In this document: positions 21,940 to 30,855 of the stretch, piece after piece
How the letters are laid out: every line of letters begins with the position of its first letter
How positions within the stretch are numbered: the stretch's first letter is position 1
Assembly (NCBI GenBank): GCA_964506075.1
Contig: CAZDKO010000011.1
Coordinates: 8,562-41,311, forward strand
Reading direction: 5' to 3'
From: CAZDKO01 sp964506075 [NCBI: uncultured bacterium]
GTDB taxonomy: Bacteria; CAZDME01; JAYEMH01
DNA length: 32,750 bases
The notes under the pieces: generated by a model
What the model saw: the letters and a program-made list of their open reading frames with translations, nothing else
Databases searched by the model: none
What the model was told of the DNA's origin: nothing
Program-made: the position numbers and the translations under genes

Positions 21940-22683
21940 GATAAGAAGTTCGCTGAATCGCCGGGCATTTTTTACGGCGTAGCCACAGGCATCATTATTA
22001 AAATAACCGTACAGATCCTTCCCTTGTTTTAGCCATGATTTAACTTTATTTATCCATTCCTTTAATTCTTTTTCTGAATAATTTGAACCATAAAGAATGG
22101 TTCCTCCGTGAAATCTCAGATAAATGAAATCAGCAGTTAGCTTTTCAATAAGTGGCCAGTTTTTGGAATGGGCGATACACAATGAAAAATTATTTTTTTC
22201 GAGTATTTTATAAACTTCTTCGCAGAACCAGGTAGGATGGCGAAATTCAAATGTGTGACGTATCTTTTTAGCAATATGATTTTTTTTAAGTAAGCTTGAG
22301 AAATTTGATAATTTTTCAATATTTTTTTTAAAATTTGGAGGAAATTGCCAGAGAACCACCGCTAATTTTTCTTTTAAGGAGGAGGCATTATTAAAGAAAA
22401 TCCTGAGGGGTTCTTCCGGCTCTTTCAGCTTTTTAATATGGGTGATAAAACGGCTCCCTTTTGCCGCAAAGGTAAATTTTCCGGGAGTGCGTTGATACCA
22501 GCCGGCAAATGTTTCCATAGCCGGCAAACGGTAAAAAGTAACGTTTAATTCAACCGTATTAAAATGCTGGGCGTAATACTCAAGCCATTGATTAGCCGGT
22601 AGTTTAGCCGGATAAAAAACGCCGTTTGCCCAGTGTTTATAGTTATAGCCGCTTGTCCCGATAAAAATTTTTCTTTTCTTCAT
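21934..22683 (-). CDS. DUF72 (YecE-like) protein
   Basis: A 249-aa protein of the DUF72 family, a TIM-barrel-like fold of unknown enzymatic role found in bacteria and archaea. Family hallmarks are FIGTSGYNYKHW at the start, FNTVELNVTFYRLP, TPGKFTFAAKGSRFITH, VVLWQFPPNF, FEFRHPTW and a late FIYLRFHGG. The closing part keeps GKDLYGYFNNDACGYAVKNA. It is divergent from mnmA and convergent with the metal operon. Its stop codon falls inside repeat copy 2, which may have trimmed or replaced the original C-terminus, though the length is normal. Confidence 0.9.
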   Translation of the reverse strand: MKKRKIFIGTSGYNYKHWANGVFYPAKLPANQWLEYYAQHFNTVELNVTFYRLPAMETFAGWYQRTPGKFTFAAKGSRFITHIKKLKEPEEPLRIFFNNASSLKEKLAVVLWQFPPNFKKNIEKLSNFSSLLKKNHIAKKIRHTFEFRHPTWFCEEVYKILEKNNFSLCIAHSKNWPLIEKLTADFIYLRFHGGTILYGSNYSEKELKEWINKVKSWLKQGKDLYGYFNNDACGYAVKNARRFSELLIG

Positions 22684-22738
22684 TAAAATTTACCGTTAGA
22701 ATAGTTAATAACGTTAAAAGGCAGAAGGGCTAAAATAC

Positions 22739-22766
22739 ATTATATCATGTATGGTAAATTTATGAA
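22739..22766 (-). promoter_or_regulatory. Possible promoter of the DUF72 gene
   Basis: On the minus strand TATAAT (22744 to 22739) is 16 bp from TTCATA (22766 to 22761), which is a 4/6 match to the -35 consensus. About 55 bases separate it from the start codon. A promoter for mnmA in the same 100-bp gap is not clear. Confidence 0.35.
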
Positions 22767-22784
22767 AGGTGAGGTTATTAGTTT

Positions 22785-23843
22785 ATGCCGAAGGAAAAGG
22801 TTTTAGTCGCTATGAGCGGGGGGGTTGATTCTTCAGTGGCGGCCTGTTTTTTAAAGGAAAGCGGATATGAAGTTATCGGATTAACGTTACGGCTTCTCCC
22901 CGAAGAGCATTTGAATATTAATCAGGTAGACCAGGCTAAAAAGATATCGTCCATCTTAGGGATTAAACATTATTCTTTAGATTTAAAGAATATGTTTAAG
23001 GAAAAGGTAATGGATTATTTTGGAAAAGAATATCGGCGGGGAAGAACGCCAAATCCTTGTATAAAATGTAACCGTTATATAAAATTCGCCTCTCTTTTTA
23101 AGAAGGCCAAAGAATTAGGGGTGAAATATGTCGCTACCGGTCATTACGCCAGAATTGAATACGACGGCTTTAAGAAAAAATATTTACTCAGGAAAGGAAT
23201 TGACCCTCAAAAAGACCAATCCTATTTTTTATACACTTTATGTCAGAATGAATTACCCGGGATTTTAATGCCCCTGGGTAATTACACCAAAGAATCCGTA
23301 AAAAAAAAGGCGGGGGAGTTAAAATTACCGGTGTTTAAAAAAGAAAGCCAGGAAATCTGTTTTATTCCCAGGGATGATTACCGGGAGTTCCTGAGTAATT
23401 ATATTCCCGGGATAATAACCCCGGGGCCGATAGTTAATAATAAAAACGAAGTAATAGGTAAGCATTCAGGCATAGCTTTTTACACGGTCGGCCAGCGGAA
23501 AGGATTGGGAATTTCTTACCGGGAACCGCTGTATGTTACCGCTATTAATCGTCGCCGGAATGCTATTTTTGTCGATACCGAAGAAAAACTCTACTCTAAA
23601 AAATTAATTGCCGGGAATCTTCACCAGCTCTATGCGGGGAAAATTCCTGGAAATTTCATGACTAAAGCAAAAATCAGATACCTTCATAAAGAAGCAGAAG
23701 CCAGGGTGGTTTTGGAAGAGAATAAAAAGGCCCTGGTGGAATTTAAAAAGGGACAGAGAGCCGTAACGCCGGGGCAAGCCGTTGTTTTCTATGAAGGTGA
23801 TGTTGTTATAGGCGGCGGAATTATAGATAAAATACTTTCGTAA
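22785..23843 (+). CDS. mnmA: tRNA-specific 2-thiouridylase MnmA
   Basis: A 352-aa enzyme that makes s2U34 in tRNA-Lys, -Glu and -Gln. The PP-loop ATPase motif SGGVDSS (10-16) starts it. NPCIKCNRYIKF carries the first catalytic Cys, ATGHYARI follows, DQSYFLYTL is the usual binding loop, and SQEICFIP holds the second Cys that carries the sulfur. The C-terminal barrel opens with the HSGIAFYTVGQRKGLGI block and ends in GQAVVFYEGDVVIGGGII. Length is normal. AGGTGAGG precedes the ATG at about 11 bp. Confidence 0.96.
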   Translation: MPKEKVLVAMSGGVDSSVAACFLKESGYEVIGLTLRLLPEEHLNINQVDQAKKISSILGIKHYSLDLKNMFKEKVMDYFGKEYRRGRTPNPCIKCNRYIKFASLFKKAKELGVKYVATGHYARIEYDGFKKKYLLRKGIDPQKDQSYFLYTLCQNELPGILMPLGNYTKESVKKKAGELKLPVFKKESQEICFIPRDDYREFLSNYIPGIITPGPIVNNKNEVIGKHSGIAFYTVGQRKGLGISYREPLYVTAINRRRNAIFVDTEEKLYSKKLIAGNLHQLYAGKIPGNFMTKAKIRYLHKEAEARVVLEENKKALVEFKKGQRAVTPGQAVVFYEGDVVIGGGIIDKILS

Positions 23844-23882
23844 TGACCTATCAAGCTATTTTATGCATTTGGGGGGGTGACA

Positions 23883-24692
23883 ATGATGCTTAGATTGGCT
23901 CTTATTATTTTGATTGTATTTTTTATCTGGATATATTTGAGGAATTTTGAACAGAATAACATTTATTTCCCGACGCGGCTGGTGGAATTGACCCCCGAAG
24001 AAAGGGGTTTGTTTTTTGAAGAGGTTTTTATTGCCACTCCGGACGGCAAGAAAATCAACGGTTGGTTTATTCCCTCTCCAGACTCGGAAGGAACCATTCT
24101 TTTCTGTCACGGAAACGGCGGGAATATCGCTCATCGGATTGATTTTCTGGAGCTTTTTAATCAGGCAAAATTTAATGTTTTTATTTTTGATTACCGGGGC
24201 TACGGAAAAAGTAACGGACGGCCTTCAGAGAAAGGACTTTATATAGATGCGCAAAGTGCTTATGACTATCTTAAGAGCCGTCCGGATATAGACAAAGAGG
24301 AAATTATCATTTACGGTGAGTCTCTGGGCGGAGCGGTAGCGGTTAATCTGGCCAGTAGAAACAGGGCTTTGGCTCTGGTGACTTTTGGAGTTTTCAGTTC
24401 AACCGTAGACATAGGTAAAACTCTTTATCCTTATCTTCCGGTAAAGTTATTTATCTCCCAGAAATTTGATTCTCTCTCAAAAATCAAAAATATCCATGTT
24501 CCGAAATTAATTGTTCATAGTTTAGACGATGAAATCGTCCCTTTTACTCAGGGGAAGGCATTATACCTGGAAGCAGCGCCGCCTAAAGAATTCCTTGAAT
24601 TAAAGGGCGGGCACAACGAAGCTATCCTGATAGAAAAAGAAAAATTTCTTAAGAATTTTATTGATTTTATTAAAAACTATAGCTTAAAATAG
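23883..24692 (+). CDS. Membrane-anchored alpha/beta hydrolase (Bem46/ABHD13-like)
   Basis: A 269-aa serine hydrolase. GGGGGGTGA sits before ATG 23883, which I choose over a GTG inside that site. A single helix at residues 1-20 anchors it, followed by FPTRLVELTPEERGLFFEEV, the oxyanion-region FCHGNGGN, DYRGYGKSNGRPSEKG, the nucleophile elbow YGESLGG, the acid Asp in HSLDDEIVPF and His in GGHNEA. The order and the N-terminal anchor fit the Bem46/ABHD13 group. The substrate (ester or thioester) is unknown. It is followed closely by an ABC transporter operon. Confidence 0.88.
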   Translation: MMLRLALIILIVFFIWIYLRNFEQNNIYFPTRLVELTPEERGLFFEEVFIATPDGKKINGWFIPSPDSEGTILFCHGNGGNIAHRIDFLELFNQAKFNVFIFDYRGYGKSNGRPSEKGLYIDAQSAYDYLKSRPDIDKEEIIIYGESLGGAVAVNLASRNRALALVTFGVFSSTVDIGKTLYPYLPVKLFISQKFDSLSKIKNIHVPKLIVHSLDDEIVPFTQGKALYLEAAPPKEFLELKGGHNEAILIEKEKFLKNFIDFIKNYSLK

Positions 24693-24737
24693 AACTATTA
24701 CAAAATATAAATGTCTTCTATGGCAAGGAGTGTGAGC

Positions 24738-25475
24738 ATGGACAAATCTATTGAAATTAGTCATCTAACGGTGATATATAAAGGCAGAAAGTCTAAAAAG
24801 GCTTTAGATAATCTTGACCTTGAGGTTTATAAAGGAGAGGTGTTTGGTTTTTTAGGTCCAAATGGAGCGGGTAAAACCACGGCGATAAAGGCGATGCTGG
24901 GTTTACTTTATCCTAATTCAGGCAAAGTTTTTATCCTGGGTGGGTCTCCGTATAAAGCCGCCTCACGGCAAAGAATCGGTTATATGCCGGAGATTGCCAC
25001 TTACTATTGGTATCTTACTCCCCGGGAATTACTTAGAATGTACGGGGTGTTTTTTAAACTGGATAAAGAGCTGATTAAAAAAAGAACTCAGGAATTGTTA
25101 GCTTTAGTAGATATGAAAGGGACTGAAGATATTTTGATGAAAAATTTCTCTAAAGGGATGATGCAAAAAGTAAGTTTGATGCAGGCGTTGATTAATGACC
25201 CGGAACTTCTTATCCTGGATGAACCGGCCGGCGGGTTAGACCCCATATCCAGGGTGACGATGCGGGATTTGATTAAAAGATTGAAAAATCAAGGTAAAAC
25301 CATATTTTTCTCTTCTCATGAATTATCAGAAGTTGAATTGGTGAGTGACCGCATTGCCATTCTTAAAGATGGAAAAATTCTTCGTGAAGGGAATTTAGAT
25401 AAACTTCTGGAAGAAAGAGGAGCGCATCAAAGCCTTGAACAATATTTCTTAAGCATTATAGGAGGGATCAAATGA
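24738..25475 (+). CDS. ABC transporter ATP-binding protein (exporter type)
   Basis: A 245-aa ATPase. I start at ATG 24738 because AAGGAG (24725-24730) is 7 bp before it; an ATG nine codons earlier would bury that site. Walker A GPNGAGKTT, Q-loop GYMPE, signature FSKGMMQKVSL, Walker B LLILDEP, D-loop GGLDP and the switch His in SSHEL are all present. The family (CcmA/NatA-like, COG1131 type) pairs with ABC2-type permeases. Its stop overlaps the permease start (ATGA). Confidence 0.93.
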   Translation: MDKSIEISHLTVIYKGRKSKKALDNLDLEVYKGEVFGFLGPNGAGKTTAIKAMLGLLYPNSGKVFILGGSPYKAASRQRIGYMPEIATYYWYLTPRELLRMYGVFFKLDKELIKKRTQELLALVDMKGTEDILMKNFSKGMMQKVSLMQALINDPELLILDEPAGGLDPISRVTMRDLIKRLKNQGKTIFFSSHELSEVELVSDRIAILKDGKILREGNLDKLLEERGAHQSLEQYFLSIIGGIK

Positions 25476-26242
25476 GAAGCATTCTCGCTCTATCCAAAAA
25501 TTGCTGGAAAGAGGTGTACCGCAAAAAAGATATTTACGTTCTTTTTGTCCTCTTGGTCATTTTTTTAATGGTTCTCCTGAACGAGAATTTTTTTAATGTA
25601 TCGGGGGTTTCCCGTTTTTTAAAAGATATAGGATTTAGTCTGCTGTGGCTGTTTTCTTTAATCGTCGGGGTGACTTTTTCAGCCCGGCAGATTCCTGTCG
25701 AAATAAGCAGCCATACCATACAACCTCTTTTAGCTAAGCCCCTCAGTCGCTTTCAGATGATTCTGGGTAAGTTTACCGGGTCGGCTTTAGCCGCGGTTTT
25801 CTCTTTTACTTTATTTTATGTGTTTTTTTCCTTGATTTCTCAATTAAAAGGTGAAGGAATAGGCGAAGTGCTTTTTTTTCAAGCCTATTTTTTAGGGGTT
25901 CTTTTCCTGTGTCTGGTATGCGCTATGAGTATTTTTTTATCTACTTTTTTAACTGTTTCAGGGAACGTTACGGTTTCTTTACTGATTTACATTTTTATGA
26001 GCTGGTTCGGAGAGAATATCCGGATTCAGATATTATCTCCGCAAACATTTATTGCTTTTTCTTCTAACCTGGTCTATCAATTCCTTCCCCATTATGAATT
26101 CTATGATTTGCGTATGAGAATAGTTCATGGCTGGGAACCGCTTCCATTTTGGGTAGTCAGTGTTATTCTGATTTACACGGTGATTTACGTCGCTTTTCTG
26201 CTTATGCTTAGCTATCTCAAAATACGGAAGAAGAGTTTATGA
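25472..26242 (+). CDS. ABC-2 type transporter permease
   Basis: A 256-aa membrane protein with six helices (roughly residues 20-40, 50-70, 98-120, 135-165, 170-190 and 225-250). The block TIQPLLAKPLSRFQMILGKFTG after helix two is the ABC2-permease hallmark. It is coupled by ATGA overlap both to the ATPase before it and to the TPR protein after it, so all three form one translational unit. The exported substrate cannot be told. Confidence 0.88.
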   Translation: MRSILALSKNCWKEVYRKKDIYVLFVLLVIFLMVLLNENFFNVSGVSRFLKDIGFSLLWLFSLIVGVTFSARQIPVEISSHTIQPLLAKPLSRFQMILGKFTGSALAAVFSFTLFYVFFSLISQLKGEGIGEVLFFQAYFLGVLFLCLVCAMSIFLSTFLTVSGNVTVSLLIYIFMSWFGENIRIQILSPQTFIAFSSNLVYQFLPHYEFYDLRMRIVHGWEPLPFWVVSVILIYTVIYVAFLLMLSYLKIRKKSL

Positions 26243-27141
26243 AAAAAATAGTTTGTATTGTGACTCTGCTCTGGGCTGGTGACGCTATATTCCTTGGTTC
26301 AATGATAGGTAACTTTAATTACAATTTTATTATGACTAAGGGTATTTCAGGCAGGGATTTTCTCTTTAAAACCCTGGGTGAAGCTAAAAATTTGATATCG
26401 GACATAAGCTATTTAAAGGCGGATGAATATTATCATGGCGGGTTAAAACATAAAGAATGTAAGTTGGGAGATAACTATTCAGAACCGCAAGCCCATGGAA
26501 TACTTGCTGGTAGAGAAGAAAAAGCGGATGAACTAAAAGATGACCATGAGCATGACGATGAATGTGAAGAATTTGAAGAATTCCTTGAAACGGAATATCT
26601 GAAAAGAAAATTTTCCCGGTTTAATATCCTTTTCCGGGTGGGCCGAGCAATTCCGGTTCATACCCATAAACATCTTTATGGTAACGAAGAGAGAGAACTT
26701 ATTCCCTGGCTTTATTACGCGGTTAAACTTAATCCGCATAATATAGAAGCTTATGTTGTGGGCGGTTATTGGGTGGGTTCCCGGTTAGGCAGGGTTGATG
26801 AGGCTTTAAATTTTCTAATGGAGGGAATTCGGTATAACCCGAATGTCTGGCAAATTTATTCAGAGATAGGCAATCTTTATTTTCATCAAAAAAAAGATTA
26901 TCAGCAGGCGGTGAAATTTTACTCTAAAGCCGCCTCTCTTATTGAATTTGACCAGGATGCCGATAAATACGATAAGAGCCACATTTTCACTTTTCTAGGT
27001 GCCAGTTACGAGAATATAGGTCGTTTTGATAAAGCTCTGGAATATTATCGCCTGGACACCGCTCTTTTCCCGGTTCATGAAGGTATCGCCGAGAGAATTA
27101 AAAAACTTGAGGAAAAGTTAGGGAAAGAAACGAAGAATTAA
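26239..27141 (+). CDS. Membrane-anchored TPR protein A, paralog of the next gene
   Basis: A 300-aa protein. An N-terminal signal or anchor helix (residues 4-24) is followed by ISYLKADEYYHGGL and a His/Glu/Asp-rich run at about 97-116 (ADELKDDHEHDDECEEFEEF). A set of TPR-like helical pairs follows (WLYYAVKLNPHNIEAYVVGG, then QIYSEIGNLYFHQKKDYQQA and ALEYYRLDTALFPVHEG). It starts by ATGA overlap with the ABC permease, so it may help that exporter. Metal binding by the acidic/His run is a guess. Function unknown. Confidence 0.75.
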   Translation: MKKIVCIVTLLWAGDAIFLGSMIGNFNYNFIMTKGISGRDFLFKTLGEAKNLISDISYLKADEYYHGGLKHKECKLGDNYSEPQAHGILAGREEKADELKDDHEHDDECEEFEEFLETEYLKRKFSRFNILFRVGRAIPVHTHKHLYGNEERELIPWLYYAVKLNPHNIEAYVVGGYWVGSRLGRVDEALNFLMEGIRYNPNVWQIYSEIGNLYFHQKKDYQQAVKFYSKAASLIEFDQDADKYDKSHIFTFLGASYENIGRFDKALEYYRLDTALFPVHEGIAERIKKLEEKLGKETKN

Positions 27142-27153
27142 TTTTATTTTTAT

Positions 27154-28083
27154 ATGGACGGTAATAAAAAAACACTTTGTGCTGTAATTATGTTATGGGT
27201 AATTAACGGGTTTTACCTTACTTCTAAAATAGATGATTTTAATGAGCTGTTTCTCCAAACGAAAAGCCTCACCAGAGCAGATATTATGGGTAACGCTCTG
27301 GGAGAAATGAGGGGTGTTGTTTCTGAATGGAGTTATTTGAAGGCAGACCAGTATTATAATTCGGGGGTAAGTCGTATGGAACAAATACCTCATCTTTCAC
27401 CGTTCGTAGTAAAAGAAACCCAAATCGGTAAATATGAATCAAAAACAGAACATAATGATAGCAGCCAGAGCGGAAAAGAGGAGAACGAACAGCTAAATGA
27501 TGATAAAGGTAAAAGTGGATGTGGACATGAACATGGATTGCCGGTTCAAATGAGGGAGCTGTCCCGGTTTAACATTATCCCTTTTATCGGCAAAGAAGTT
27601 CATATTACCGAACATAGGTTGCTGCGCGGTTCAGAAGAAAAAGAAATTCTTCCCTGGTTTTATTATGCGGTTAAAATCGACCCTCGCAATGTTAATGCTT
27701 ACGTATTGGGCGGTTATTGGCTGGGAGCCAGATTGGGTGAGGTGGATGAAGGTTTAAATTTTTTAAGAGAAGGGATGCGGTATAATCCGGATAGATGGGA
27801 AATTTATTCTGAAATGGGGGACCTTTATTTTTACCGTCAACAGAATTATTCTGAGGCGATACAATATTATTCTAAAGCAGCCGGTCTTATGACCGATGAA
27901 AATGCCGATAGGTACGACAGGAGATATGTTCTTTCTTCTCTGGGGGCCAGTTACGAACATCTGGAGCAGTTTGAGAAGGCTATAGAATTTTATCGTCAAA
28001 GTGCCGTTATTTTTCCTAACCACAAAAATTTGATAAGGAAGATTAATAACCTGGAAAGAAGAAGAAAAAATAAGAGAGACTAA
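27154..28083 (+). CDS. Membrane-anchored TPR protein B, tandem paralog
   Basis: A 309-aa tandem paralog of the gene before it. The same anchor helix (residues 7-24), YLKADQYYNSGV, a variable charged insert that ends KGKSGCGHEHGLP, and the same TPR blocks (WFYYAVKIDPRNVNAYVLGG, WEIYSEMGDLYFYRQ, AIEFYRQSAVIFPNH) are seen. The insert is the least conserved part of the pair but both copies keep a His-rich patch. There is no ribosome binding site in the 12-bp AT-rich gap. Duplication within the operon is clear; the functional difference is unknown. Confidence 0.75.
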   Translation: MDGNKKTLCAVIMLWVINGFYLTSKIDDFNELFLQTKSLTRADIMGNALGEMRGVVSEWSYLKADQYYNSGVSRMEQIPHLSPFVVKETQIGKYESKTEHNDSSQSGKEENEQLNDDKGKSGCGHEHGLPVQMRELSRFNIIPFIGKEVHITEHRLLRGSEEKEILPWFYYAVKIDPRNVNAYVLGGYWLGARLGEVDEGLNFLREGMRYNPDRWEIYSEMGDLYFYRQQNYSEAIQYYSKAAGLMTDENADRYDRRYVLSSLGASYEHLEQFEKAIEFYRQSAVIFPNHKNLIRKINNLERRRKNKRD

Positions 28084-28093
28084 GGGGGCAAAA

Positions 28094-28465
28094 ATGAACT
28101 GGATTATTTTTTTGATTGGTTTGGTGACAGTTATCTGGGGTTTGGCGGTTTTACTCCGGCCGACAGTAATTTATTCAATGCTCAATTTTTTTTCTAAAGG
28201 CAAAAAAAACGTTAACATTCTGGGGACATTAAGGATAATTCTGGGGGTTTTGCTTCTTCTTTTTGCCCGCGAGACTAAATTTTATTTTTTTGTTATTATC
28301 TTCGGCATAATCGTATTTACAGCCGGCCTTTTAACTTTGTGTCTGCCTCAAGAAAAAATAATGTTATTCCTGTCTTTTTGGAAAAAGAAGCCATCCTATA
28401 TTTTCAGGATTTTAAGTCTTGTATCTATAACGGTCGGTTTCGGGCTTATTTATTCCGCCTTGTAA
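28094..28465 (+). CDS. Small four-helix membrane protein
   Basis: A 123-aa integral membrane protein with four helices (about residues 2-20, 44-60, 63-83 and 100-121). GGGGG precedes the ATG by four bases. The first block, LIGLVTVIWGLAVLLRP, is similar in style to small DUF2065-like membrane proteins, but I cannot name it. It follows the TPR paralog by 10 bp and is probably part of the same transcript. Confidence 0.6.
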   Translation: MNWIIFLIGLVTVIWGLAVLLRPTVIYSMLNFFSKGKKNVNILGTLRIILGVLLLLFARETKFYFFVIIFGIIVFTAGLLTLCLPQEKIMLFLSFWKKKPSYIFRILSLVSITVGFGLIYSAL

Positions 28466-28520
28466 CCGGCTAATAACGTTAATAAAACAACACATCACAA
28501 AAAAACACAGAGGGGTAAAA

Positions 28521-28799
28521 ATGACTGAAAAGGAAAAAGAACTCGGAGAAGGAGCGGCACCGGAAAATTTAAAACAGGAGTTAAAAAAAGAAACGCCTAA
28601 AGAAGAAGAAAAAAGTGCTCCAGCAACTTCTTCTGAAGGAAGCGGGAAAAAAAAGAAAAAAATAAACCGTATGAATCTACAGGAAATAGAGAAAAACCTT
28701 ATAGCTTTAGAAGCAAAAGATAAAAGCTTAAGTTCTTTATATGCTCAGCACCTGCTGGAGCGAAAACATGAGTTAACGAACAGACCATCCTCGATTTGA
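28521..28799 (+). CDS. Small charged protein of unknown function
   Basis: A 92-aa soluble protein. Residues 1-50 are low-complexity, rich in Glu and Lys (LKQELKKETPKEEEKSAP) and likely disordered, with a KKKKKINR basic patch. Residues 53-88 look like two helices (MNLQEIEKNLIALEAKDKSL and YAQHLLERKHEL) that may form a small helical hairpin. AGAGGGG lies before the ATG. Its stop overlaps the start of the YihY gene, suggesting coupling. Confidence 0.6.
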   Translation: MTEKEKELGEGAAPENLKQELKKETPKEEEKSAPATSSEGSGKKKKKINRMNLQEIEKNLIALEAKDKSLSSLYAQHLLERKHELTNRPSSI

Positions 28800-30121
28800 A
28801 AAATATATTGCGTATATTCCAACGGATTAAGAAATTTATGCTTGAGGATTTGTGGCGTCTGGAGGTAAAGGATATTTCCCGGCATAAAGTTTTTCTCCTT
28901 CACCAATTGAAAGTTCTTTACCTTATCTGGAAAGGTTTTATTAAGGGAAAGATTCACCTTCAGGCCGCCTGGCTTACCTACATGACTCTTCTTTGTGTCG
29001 GGCCTTTCTTGGCGTTTATTTTTTCTCTGGCTAAAAATTTTGGCGTTCAGGATAGCATCAGGCCTATTATCATGAAAAAATTTGCTGTCGGCCAGGAGGA
29101 AATTTTTTCAAAGATTCTGGAATACGTGGATAAAACCAATGTGGCGACATTGGGCACGATCGGTTTGATTTTTCTGGTCGTGGTAGTAATTAATATGCTG
29201 GGATTTATTGAAAGCGCTTTTAATGATATCTGGGGGATTAAACGTTCCCGGAATTTATTTCAGAAATTCCGCGATTATATCAGTGTGGGGATTATTTTTC
29301 CCATATTAGTTTTAGCGGCTACAGGGATTACCGCCAGTCTTTCTAATATTTTATTTTTAGAGAAAATTAAATATTTCATTTTTATTACCGGTATATTTAA
29401 ATTCTTTTTATATTTTACTCCTTACATCACTTTATGGCTGGCTTTTACTTTTGTGTATATTTTTCTGCCTAATACCCGGGTTCATTTCCGTTCGGCTTTA
29501 ATTGGCGGAATCGTCGGGGGGACATTGTGGCAGATTGCCCAGTGGATTTATATTCATTTTCAGGTTGGAATGGCCAGATATAGCGCCATATACGGCGCTT
29601 TTGCCAGCTTCCCCATATTTTTAATCTGGGTTTATTATAACTGGACAATTATCCTTTTTGGCTCTGAAGTGTCATTTGCCCATCAGAACGCTAAGACTTA
29701 TCAGGAAGAGGGGAGGGCTTTTAGAGTTAGTCAGTCTTTTAAGGAGATTCTGGGTTTACGTTTAGTCGCCGGCATAGCCAAAAATTTTAGTCAGGGAGAA
29801 AAACCCTGGTCGGCAGAAAGGTTGTCACAGTATCTAAATGTGCCGGTCCGACTGATAAACGAAGTCCTTTTTGAACTTTGTTACGGGGGAATCCTGGTGG
29901 AGGTAAAAGGTGAAGAGGTTACGTATCAGCCGGCCAAGCCAATAGATAAAATTTTCATTAAAGAAGTTTTTGACGTTTTGCGTAGTTACGGGAACGGCAC
30001 TTTTAATTTAAAGGATGATGAGATTAAGAAGCATCTGGAAATTGTTATCAAAGATATAGACCAGGCGATTAGTGGTGCCCTGGAGAATCAGAATTTTAAA
30101 GATTTTATTTCTATGGTTTAA
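28796..30121 (+). CDS. YihY/BrkB family membrane protein with C-terminal winged-helix region
   Basis: A 441-aa protein. Six membrane helices carry the family blocks AAWLTYMTLLCVGPFLAFIF, FIESAFNDIWGIKRSRN and LPNTRVHFRSALIGGIVGG. AIYGAFASFPIFLIWVYYNW comes next. The family was once called RNase BN, now known to be wrong; its true role is unclear. Residues about 320-400 (WSAERLSQYLNVPVRLINEV) look like a winged helix. The TTG start at 28796 overlaps the stop of the gene before it (TTGA); an ATG at 28838 is the alternative and no ribosome binding site favours either. Confidence 0.85.
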   Translation: MKNILRIFQRIKKFMLEDLWRLEVKDISRHKVFLLHQLKVLYLIWKGFIKGKIHLQAAWLTYMTLLCVGPFLAFIFSLAKNFGVQDSIRPIIMKKFAVGQEEIFSKILEYVDKTNVATLGTIGLIFLVVVVINMLGFIESAFNDIWGIKRSRNLFQKFRDYISVGIIFPILVLAATGITASLSNILFLEKIKYFIFITGIFKFFLYFTPYITLWLAFTFVYIFLPNTRVHFRSALIGGIVGGTLWQIAQWIYIHFQVGMARYSAIYGAFASFPIFLIWVYYNWTIILFGSEVSFAHQNAKTYQEEGRAFRVSQSFKEILGLRLVAGIAKNFSQGEKPWSAERLSQYLNVPVRLINEVLFELCYGGILVEVKGEEVTYQPAKPIDKIFIKEVFDVLRSYGNGTFNLKDDEIKKHLEIVIKDIDQAISGALENQNFKDFISMV

Positions 30122-30192
30122 ATCGTTACAGTCTCTTTAAATTAGAGGCATTTTAAACTAAAAAATCACCTGTGATAAGGGATATTTTTCTA

Positions 30193-30221
30193 TTGACTTG
30201 GGGGTAATTTTACGGTAGAAT
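30193..30221 (+). promoter_or_regulatory. Promoter of the HAMP/pseudopilin genes
   Basis: TTGACT (30193-30198) and TAGAAT (30216-30221) are exactly 17 bp apart. AAGGGGGGA then precedes the ATG at 30258. Confidence 0.7.
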
Positions 30222-30257
30222 TTAAACGTAACATTTATATTATAAGGGGGGATGTAA

Positions 30258-30851
30258 ATGGGGGAACCATTGAGACGGAAAGAATTTTTAGTAAAAAAGG
30301 GGTTACAGTTTAAAATTGCTTTAATTCTTTTTCTGGGTATGGCAAGTGTCGCTATCGCCGCTTTGTTCACTGTTTATCTATTTAACTGGAAGCTTATCAG
30401 TCAATTTTTCATTCAAAGGGGTATTTATGTCAGCCTTTATGATGTTTTTCAACGGGCTAATCTGGCGTTAATCAGTCAGTTATTTATTCTCTCTCTGGCA
30501 ATCGCTGGAGCGAGTATTTTCGTTTCTCATAAAATTGCTGGTCCGGTTTACCGGATTGAACGGAGTGTCCAGGATTTAATTAAAGATAATCTGAGTTCAA
30601 GTTTTAAATTAAGAAGAAATGATGAATTGCAGTTTTTAGCTAATTCACTGGATACATTTACCGGGAAACTTAATGAAGAGTTAAAAAAAGAGCGGGTATT
30701 GTTTGAGAAGCTCAGTTTATCTTTAGATGTTGTCCAGAATGAACTGAAAAGCGGAAAAATGAATTTTGAAGATGTGCGGGGCAATCTTGAACAAATTAAA
30801 AGCTGCATTGATGAATTAAAACTTAATAATGCCAAATTCCAACTGAGGTAG
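30258..30851 (+). CDS. Two-helix membrane protein with HAMP domain and coiled coil, no output domain
   Basis: A 197-aa protein. Two membrane helices (about residues 17-42 and 72-92) enclose a short outside loop of about 30 residues. A HAMP domain follows at about 92-145 (SHKIAGPVYRIERSVQDLI). Then comes a coiled coil of about 50 residues. No kinase, cyclase or chemoreceptor hairpin follows, unlike most HAMP proteins. It starts the small operon with a pseudopilin 4 bp downstream; a regulatory or scaffold role in that pilus-like system is a guess. Confidence 0.8.
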   Translation: MGEPLRRKEFLVKKGLQFKIALILFLGMASVAIAALFTVYLFNWKLISQFFIQRGIYVSLYDVFQRANLALISQLFILSLAIAGASIFVSHKIAGPVYRIERSVQDLIKDNLSSSFKLRRNDELQFLANSLDTFTGKLNEELKKERVLFEKLSLSLDVVQNELKSGKMNFEDVRGNLEQIKSCIDELKLNNAKFQLR

Positions 30852-30855
30852 ACAG

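Noticed and set aside
21835-22032. A short + strand open frame over the right flanking repeat
   Set aside because: It is made of repeat copy 2 and the antisense of the DUF72 gene end; no ribosome binding site or family signal.
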